From: Crocodylus rhombifer
Lineage: Eukaryota; Chordata; Crocodylia; Crocodylidae
Reading direction: 5' to 3'
DNA: 64,000 nucleotides
Assembly (NCBI GenBank): GCA_038503035.1
Contig: JAVSML010023999.1
Coordinates: 1 to 64,000, forward strand
Shown here in pieces: positions 45,101 to 53,599 of the stretch. How positions within the stretch are numbered: the first letter of the stretch is position 1; each line of letters starts with the position of its first letter. The position numbers were made by a program, and so were the translations under genes. The notes beneath the pieces are model-generated. The model made no database searches. It saw nothing but the letters and a program-made list of their open reading frames with translations, and was not told the DNA's origin.

Positions 45101-48100
45101 GGCACCAACGCATGGGAATATGTATGCAGTCCTTCCCTCTACCCACATCCCCCAGGAGTAGGTGTGACTGCACTGTCTGACAGTGGTCAAGTTCTGTAAC
45201 AATGATTCTCAACCTTTTAGACTTGAGGCACCCCTTGGAAAATGCCAGTTCTTAGTTTTCACTCTTTTTTTTGCCTATAGAAAAGTAATACAGCTTTTTT
45301 CTGTTGGAAAGACCACAACAATGGATTTCTACTTGAAATCTCTGAGTTTATCTTGCAAATCATGTTTACATACCTAAAAGTGCTAAGATTCTGTGGTACC
45401 TTGAATCACTCTCAAAAGGATCTCAAGGCAACCTGCTTGAGAATCGCTGTTCCAAAATGTGAGTAAGCTCAGCTGTGTTCAGCTCTTTGCCAAAATGACC
45501 TGGTTTGAACAGGGTTGGATGATGTGGTAATGTCCTTTTTTACACTGACATTGGAATTACAACAGCCTGCTGGTTTTAGCCAGAAGTTCACTTTCTTCTA
45601 TCTACCTTATGTAATGCCCTCTCCTTTCTGACCCCAGGCTGAACAAGGAACCATTTTCTTTTCTAAATTCCCTGTTTTTTGGTAGAGTGACTCCTGGTTT
45701 GCTATATTTTTGACAGCTTAAAATATAACAAAAGCTTAATGTGTGTAATGAAGAAAAGTGGTTATGTATTTAAGCTACTGAATTGGGATTCTGGATACCT
45801 GAATTCAGTTCCGGGCTCTCCTGCAACCTTCTTACATAATGCTTGTGCAGTCCCTTCACCCTTTTGATCCTAACCTTTAAAATGCTTTTAACAGTACTCC
45901 CTCCAGCATTCTTCCACCCTTTCTCTGACTTCTGTATTAAGATTGTAAGCTCTCTTGAGGATCTGGATTGTCTCTGGATTGTCCGTGGCAGCTCCTGCAG
46001 TAAAATGCTGTGACTGAATGTACAGTTATCCCCCTAGAGAGTCTGTAGGCAAGGCACTTTCTGCAGCAGGATATTGGTGACAAAGTAGAATGACAGAATT
46101 GCACAGAATCCCTAACAGGCCAGCCATCACCACCCTGATTGCACAGCTTCAAAAACTTGGTCTTTGCATTTTCACAATGGTAGCTTTGTCCATTCGCTTA
46201 TGTTAATGGCTGATAGCCAGCAAAGTGTAAAACGTGCAGGGTAATTAGAGGGAAGGGTGGAGAGATTTCAGATTGTTCTTACTGAATTAGGATTACACAG
46301 TTTTGTTAATGTTTGGATGTCGTGGTAGGGATACTAGGATATACTTGCACATGATGTTTACTGATTTTTGTCAGGTACCTTGAGATGTATGGATGCTGTA
46401 AAGACAATCAGGTTTTCATGGTATTGGGTAGTGTGAAGCACCTCATGCTTCTAAGTACAGAATAATTTCAGCTCAAGTTAATTGCCCAAAGTCAGCAGAT
46501 TCCAGAGGGAAAAATCAGCTCTCTTATTTGATGTTGCAGTTAAAAATAAGGGGAGGCTCATGCTCTGCATTTGCAATTTCCTTTTGTTACAGTAAAACTG
46601 TGTATACACCGTGTGTGTGTGTATAGTATAATGATGCACAACATATGTAAGATGTGTTCCTAAACAGAAAGCTTCTTTACAGAAGTGTTAAATTCTAAGA
46701 CGTTTCCATATGGAGTTCAGCTAATGTTCTAAAGCATCCTCTCACTTTTTTTTTTCTGCTTTGAGTGCTTGTCTACCCATAAGGCAGTTGGCCTGTTTCC
46801 CTGGTCAAAGAAGGACTTGCTGTCTGGAATCCTAAGTCTCTTTCAGGGTACAGTTTTATTCTTCAACAGGCTGTATAGGGCAGGGGTTCTCAATCCCTGG
46901 GCTGTGGTCCGGTGCCGGGCTGCAGCATGTTTGGCTGCTGGTCCACAACACAGTCGGCCGCTGGACCACAAGTGGCTGCAGACCAGCAAACTGCGGCCCC
47001 CCCAGACCTGGGAGGAGAGGCCGTGGCTCCTTCTGCAGAGCCCGCAGCAGCGCAGGGATACCCCAGGGGTGGTGTATCATGACCTGTCTGCTGGCTGGAA
47101 ATTCTGGCCGCAGTCAGCTGTGACTGCCGGGCCACGGTTTGCTGGGCTATGGCATAAAAACTTTGGGAACCCCTGGCATAGGGAATACCTGAGAGCTGTC
47201 ACATGGGGCTGGGTACCTGTATAAAGCTAGCTGGCCCTTGGCTCTGAAGTGGATAGGCTATCCTGTAGCATTTAAAAATAAAAACAAAACAAAACACCTT
47301 GCGCCTTTTAAAGGTGGGGAGGTAGGGGAGAAGAAGTGTGGGGAAAAAGCAGTTCAGTGTTTTAAAGTTCTTGAATATGGGTGAAAGTTTCTTCTATTCT
47401 CTGACTGCCCTCAAATTACTTCCTTTTTGGAGAAACTTGTGGATATTATTTAAATAACTTGTAATTGTTGGCGTTTTCTAGTAGTCAGTCAGTGTTTGTC
47501 TTAACTAAGTAATAGGTTCCCACAGTTACTTTATATTATGTAAAACCTGATGTGTATATGTGTACATGTGAGAAAAACGGACCGTCTGTAGGTCCTTTGA
47601 CAACATGTAGGTCTATATTTGTTAAGTTCATCTGGTCTTTTTCCTATTGCTTCAAGTTCTGATATAAAGACGATTAAAATGAGTTTTTTTTCATTTGAAG
47701 AAATACTGTTTGCCTCTCCTTTTAGCTTTATAAACAAGAACAGTCCTTTAAATGTCATGGTAAAAGCAGTGGAGATGAACGTGACTCTTGGTTATTGTGC
47801 TTCCCTTCCCTCCACCCCAGCATTGTTCCTTCCTTGATGATACAAAGAGAGTTTCTTAAGAGGGATATACTTACCCTTTCGTGTTGTGGGAGAGAAGGGG
47901 GGAGAGAAGATATATTTTATATATAACCTTGCATGAATAATGGCTACTTAGTGGATAGCTTCAGTAATTTCTTGATGTAGAATTCTGTGCCCAGGTCATG
48001 CTGATATGAAGATCATACAGTGTTAATTATTTTGGTAGGGACATGTTTGGTTGAGATGACCTGTCTCTATGTAACAAATTATGCAATTCCAAGCTTAAAG

Positions 48101-51100
48101 AGGGCATTTTTTGGAATGTTGGATCTCTTCTGAGTCTCCAAAAGGGGTAGGGGGATGCTTTGACCTTCTAAAACAGAACATCTGTCTTGTTTTTTGTAGA
48201 TGTGAGCATTTGTTCTTGCCACATGACCGCCTCTAGTTTGTGTTTTGATGCAGGATTACAACAGAATTGTCATCCTGAGGAACAGTGCACCTTGCTGCCT
48301 AGTTTTCTTTGACCTTGCTGTTTTTTGTTTTTTTTTTGTTTTTTGTTTTGTTTTTTTCCTCAGTACTTTGCAGCAAAATTTTGCCTAAATGCCATGGAAT
48401 GATGCTCCTGATTTTTCAAAAATAGGGATCAATGGCATAAGGGAGGGAAGAAAGAAGAGAGAATATGTATGAGTAAGATCAGCATGTCCTTAGGAGAGTA
48501 ATACTGCATAGCCACAGACAGTAAAAGAAGCCACATTATTTCATCTGTGTTTAAGCTGAAACCAGTAAGGTTGATCAGGGCAAAAACTGACAGTATGCTA
48601 TGACTCAATAAACCTATGTACACAGACTGCCTATGAAAGCCTATGTTTTCCTCATAGGGTTCATTTTGCAAGGTTTCTGGCATGTTAATGTATTGTTTTG
48701 TATTATTAAATCCTTACTTTTCTCTCTATCCAAGGATCTGTACAAAGCTGCCTTCTTTTATTTTGAAGGAGTTTTTTACAATGATAAAAGGCATCCAGAG
48801 TGCAGAGATCTGAGCAGGTATAGTATTCATAGATCTTGTTTTGGAGGGAACTCTTCTTGGGGAGAGGGAAAGTTTGACCAGGTCTCCTGATGATCTGGTG
48901 TGTTTCTGAAGCAGGAACTTTTAATAGCTGGGTGAAAGTATATCAGACTTGTTCCATTCAGTATTGACTGACTTATTTTCCTCTGCCTGCTCCTTGCATT
49001 CAAGTTTTCTGAAAAAAGGGAAGGTCCCTCATTTCTCTCTTTGTCCATACCCTTTTCCAGCGCTGGTGGAAATTCTCTTGCACCTCTAACATGGTAGCAG
49101 TGGGGGTTGATTTACTTATTGGCAGTTGGCAGCTGTGAAAGGGAAAGGCTGGGTAGTCACAGTTTGGCCTGGAATAGATTTAAAAATGGCCCATTAATAG
49201 CATCTGCTAAAAGGTGTCTTATCTGAGGAAAAAGAATGGATGGATGTAGGCCAGATCGCAAGATCTCTCCGCTCTTGTGGGTTGTACAGTGTCTCAGATC
49301 CTTCATTCTCCTCAGGTTTATGACCCCAGACATGAATTGCTCATTAAATGTTTTGACTGGCTGTGTTCAGATTTCTTTGCGTCACTGACACCTTTGAAAC
49401 GGGACTGAACCAGTTCCCTTGTGGATGTGGAAGGTGTCAATTAGTTGGGAATTATGTTCTGGTGAAAGTTACACTTCTGGAAGGGAGGATTCTGTATCTT
49501 CCTTTCACTACTATGAAATGTTGTTTTTCATCATTCTGTTTTTTCTTGTTACCTTCTTTATGGTTTTCATTGATAGGGCTGCTTTTGTTTTTACATCTAA
49601 GGAACCTAATACAATTACATCATAAACTAAACTATTTCTAATGCATGTTGTCACGGCCCACGTTTATTTAATGGCATAATGGGATCTGATCTCTGATCCC
49701 AACAATCGCGCCTCCTGCCTTGCCATGTGTTCAGATCCAGTGGTACTATTACTGCTTGCCAAGGCCCCTTCTGCAGTGGCAAATTGAAAGCCGGGCTGCC
49801 TATGTGAACTGGGGTGGTCCTAGGGCTCGGACCCACAATCGGCTGATTGTTACTCCCAGTCCCAGGACCACACAGGGTCTAGAACTGCTCTGGCTTGTCG
49901 CTACCCTACACCATATTCAGTTTAAGATGTGATGGAAACCAGCCACAGTAGTACTATACGTCTTTCGTGGATTATTTTTGTGGCTGGCTTACTGTTTTGT
50001 TATACCATTAATTTCTTGAACATGTGAGGGAAAAGATTTACTAAACCCAGGTTCTTGTATAACAATGCTGACACTCTTTTCCTCATTTTAGAACAATAAT
50101 TGAGTGGTCAAAATCTCATGACAGAGGCTATGGGAATCTTCAGGCTGTTAATATGGAAGGTTATACCTTTAATGACTTGTCCCTCAAAATTGGTTTTCCA
50201 TATCTGTACTGTCACCAAGGTGATTGTGAACACATTGTTACCGTCACAGACATAAGGTAAGTTACTACAATTTATGAGTGTTCATGTAGTTATGTAAGTG
50301 CTTTGCCTTTCCTAACCTCCTCTCTAGTACAACACCTCGTACAGTTTGTGTCATGGAGAATACACTTAGGAAAAGGTTCTGTGCCTAATTCTCTGCAGCA
50401 GAAAGGAGATGCCCCTTCTCCCACTTCCCTTCCCTCTGATATTGCATTGCCCCATATTCTCCACTTCTTTCTCTCCCCCCCCCCCTGTATCTCACTAGCA
50501 TTCGTTTAAACAGCCTGATCCTGGGAAAAGTTGGGCACCTTGTACTCAGCTACTTGTGGTCATCCATCATAGGTCTCCTCAGTGGAAGAAGGTAGAAACG
50601 CTCTTTCATTTCTACTTCTTCTGTAGCTGGAACCGAAAAACAACTTGTCTTTTTTGAGCCTGCTGCACTTAGGGCTTTCATGGCACTCTGAACATCCTAG
50701 GATAAGGGGTCGCATGACTAATATAAAGTCCTAGTAAACATAGCGAACAAATCTCCAGTGTGTTGCAGTTAGTATTGTTTTACGGTTTACATTTGTGTTA
50801 AGCCACATTGAATATGATTTATCCTAACTTAAACTGGCCTTTAAATCATGTTAAGTGCCATCTTTTTACATCAGTATCTGGGGGGATATTTTGCAATATA
50901 GTTAAGTCTTATTCTCTCCTTCTTTCTGTGAGGCTTATTCATCGTGATGATTGTCTGGACAGGACTCGTTATCCCCTGCTAATCAAGAAGCCTTGGCTGT
51001 ATACCAGAAAATGCTTTGTGTGTAAAATGTATATAGCCAGGTAAGTGATCAAACTTATTTGGTTAGCCAGGTTGCTTCACCCCACCAAAGCTTCTATTTG

Positions 51101-51123
51101 TGGAAGTCTGGTTGCTTTTTATA

Positions 51124-51161
<38 letters not shown>

Positions 51162-53566
51162 GCGTGCACACATGACTTTTTTTTAATCGTCTCTGATTAT
51201 AAGTAGTTCAAGCTATTAATAGTACAACCCAGCATGATTCTCAGTGCATAACTTCATGTGCTTTTTGATTTTGTTCTTTGTGAAAAATGTGTTCTACAGT
51301 CCTTATAATATGCCCATCTCATAAACGAACAGATGCCAGGGAAACCTCTTATAGAACAGTCAAAAGAGTTGAAATCATAGTGGTGCCAAATCTTTGGAGA
51401 GGGTTTTTCTGCTAAGTGCGTAGATCAGTATTACAAAAATGGAACATGGTATCCCCTCCCTCTTCTCAGGGGAAATATGCAATATTTCTTAAATCCAATA
51501 TATTGGGGGGGTGGTATGATTACAGAGGAAGGGAGTAAAGCATACATTTAGAGTAATATAGGAAGGTTGAGAATAGTAATTGTTGTTAAATGTTAAAATA
51601 TTAAAATATGGCTTCCCCTGGGAGTCTGATGTTTTTGTCCATGCACCCCTAGTAGGATTCCTTTTTGGTTCCACATAGACAAATGTACATCTTTTGTTTT
51701 CTACACTGTGCATGAATTGATCTCCTGAAATACCATAACCAGGCTTTACTGGTTGAGTAGTTAAGTTAGAGAGCTGAGAGGGAGTCATTCATTTGGTGGT
51801 AGGAAAAAACTCATCTATTGTCATTATATAAATCTTTGTAGCAGGAAAATAAACTAGTCCCAAGAACAAGGTATAGATTCTTGTGTTTCAAGAAAATTTG
51901 GCGTGGTTGTTCTCAAAAACAAGTTCATGCCCCTTTTCCCACTCTGGCACAAGAACTGTGGTCTTATATCTTCAGGGGCTTGATTTAAGCTCACTTAGGA
52001 TAGAATGCCAGCATCCATCTTGCTGGGACAGTCCATCCCAGCATTTTTAGTTGAGCTCCCTGGATGCCATTTTGAAAATAGGGCTTATAATCATGTAAGA
52101 TGCCCCTGGGTGATCCAGGAGTTTGTGAAGACAGGGTGCAGGAGCAGCAATGGGCACTGCAGGGGGAACTGCAATGCAGCTCCCAGTTCCCCCTGCTCCC
52201 AGACAGGCAGACCATATTACAAGAGCAGCAGCAACTCTTTATTTTATTTATTTATAAGCCCCAAATCAGTTAAGAATCCCATCCACCATCCCCTGCACAC
52301 TTGGCACCCTGTCCCTTCCCCTCTACCCTCAGCTGCACGTCCCCATCCCTTCCATTCACCCCCTCCCAAACCCACTACTGATGCTGTCCCAGGCTGATTG
52401 GGAATGGCTCCAGAGAAGTTTCTGAGCCCCTGGGCTGAGGCAGTAGTGGAGGCAGTGGATGGGATTCTCCTTTCTGCCTGATTTCCCCCCCCCCCCCCCC
52501 CACCCCAGGTGTTCCCTTGCCAACTCACTCAGGGCAGGGGAACCCATCCACTGCTGCTGTGCCAAACCCATCTGCTACTGCTGTGCCAGTGTACCGTGCT
52601 GAGCCTGGCTGTAGTGGCTCTGTAGCCCTTCCATACACAACCCTTTCAAATCACAGCTCTCCAATTCATTCCAGCAGGCAGGTTCTCCAGAGGCCATGCA
52701 GCTGGGCTCGGCAGAGGATGGCAGTGAGAAGTTTGCTGGTGTTTTGCTCCTGGGCTGGCAGGGAACACACGGGGTCCTAGGCAGATAGGAGGAATCCTCC
52801 TGCTGCCGCTGTTGCTGCTGCTGTTTCCAGATGAAGCAGGCAGGAATGCTCTGGAGTTCCCCATGTCAGCTGGAGACCGTGATCAGCAGCAGTGGTGGGG
52901 TGCCTGTGTTGCTGAGGACTGAGGGGAAGGGAGAAGGTGCCAAGAACGGGGTGGGTGGTATTTTTACCTGATTTGGGACTTCAAAAAATCCCTGTTGCTG
53001 CTCCTGGCACAATCCAAAAATACACCGCTGCACTCCCTGGATCTACTATTAGAGATGCCTGAGCATAAGTGTGGAGCTAAAGAATCTATGTAGGGAGAAG
53101 AAAGGATAGGGAAAGCAGTGTCAAAGGTGATAGTCTCCAGTGACATTAAGTTTAAATCCAGGACTAGCACTTAGGTGGGAGATGTTGATTGAGTGCATAT
53201 TGTGTATGTTCTGTTCTATGCTGAAATAGCAGTGTCTGTAGTCACTAGGGGACTTTATCTGTTGGGGCATTTAAAGACTATCATAAAGAAAATTATTAGT
53301 CGGCTACCTCCACTTTACTCTGATGGTGCCAGTGGTGTCAACTTCTCCTGTAACTAATACCCTCCTTTTGGTAATCTTCTGTTTTGCCTGACTCATTTCA
53401 GCCTATGATTTAAAAGAAAGCGGGGGGGGGGGGGGGGGGGTGTGTGTGTGTGTGTGTGTGTGTGTGNNNNNNNNNNNNNNNNNNNNNNNNNNNNNNNNNN
53501 NNNNNNNNNNNNNNNNNNNNNNNNNNNNNNNNNNNNNNNNNNNNNNNNNNNNNNNNNNNNNNNNNN

Positions 53567-53599
<33 letters not shown>

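Noticed and set aside
51126..51175. Repeat arrays as a CRISPR or similar array
   Set aside because: Simple GT microsatellite in a vertebrate intron, with no unique spacers.
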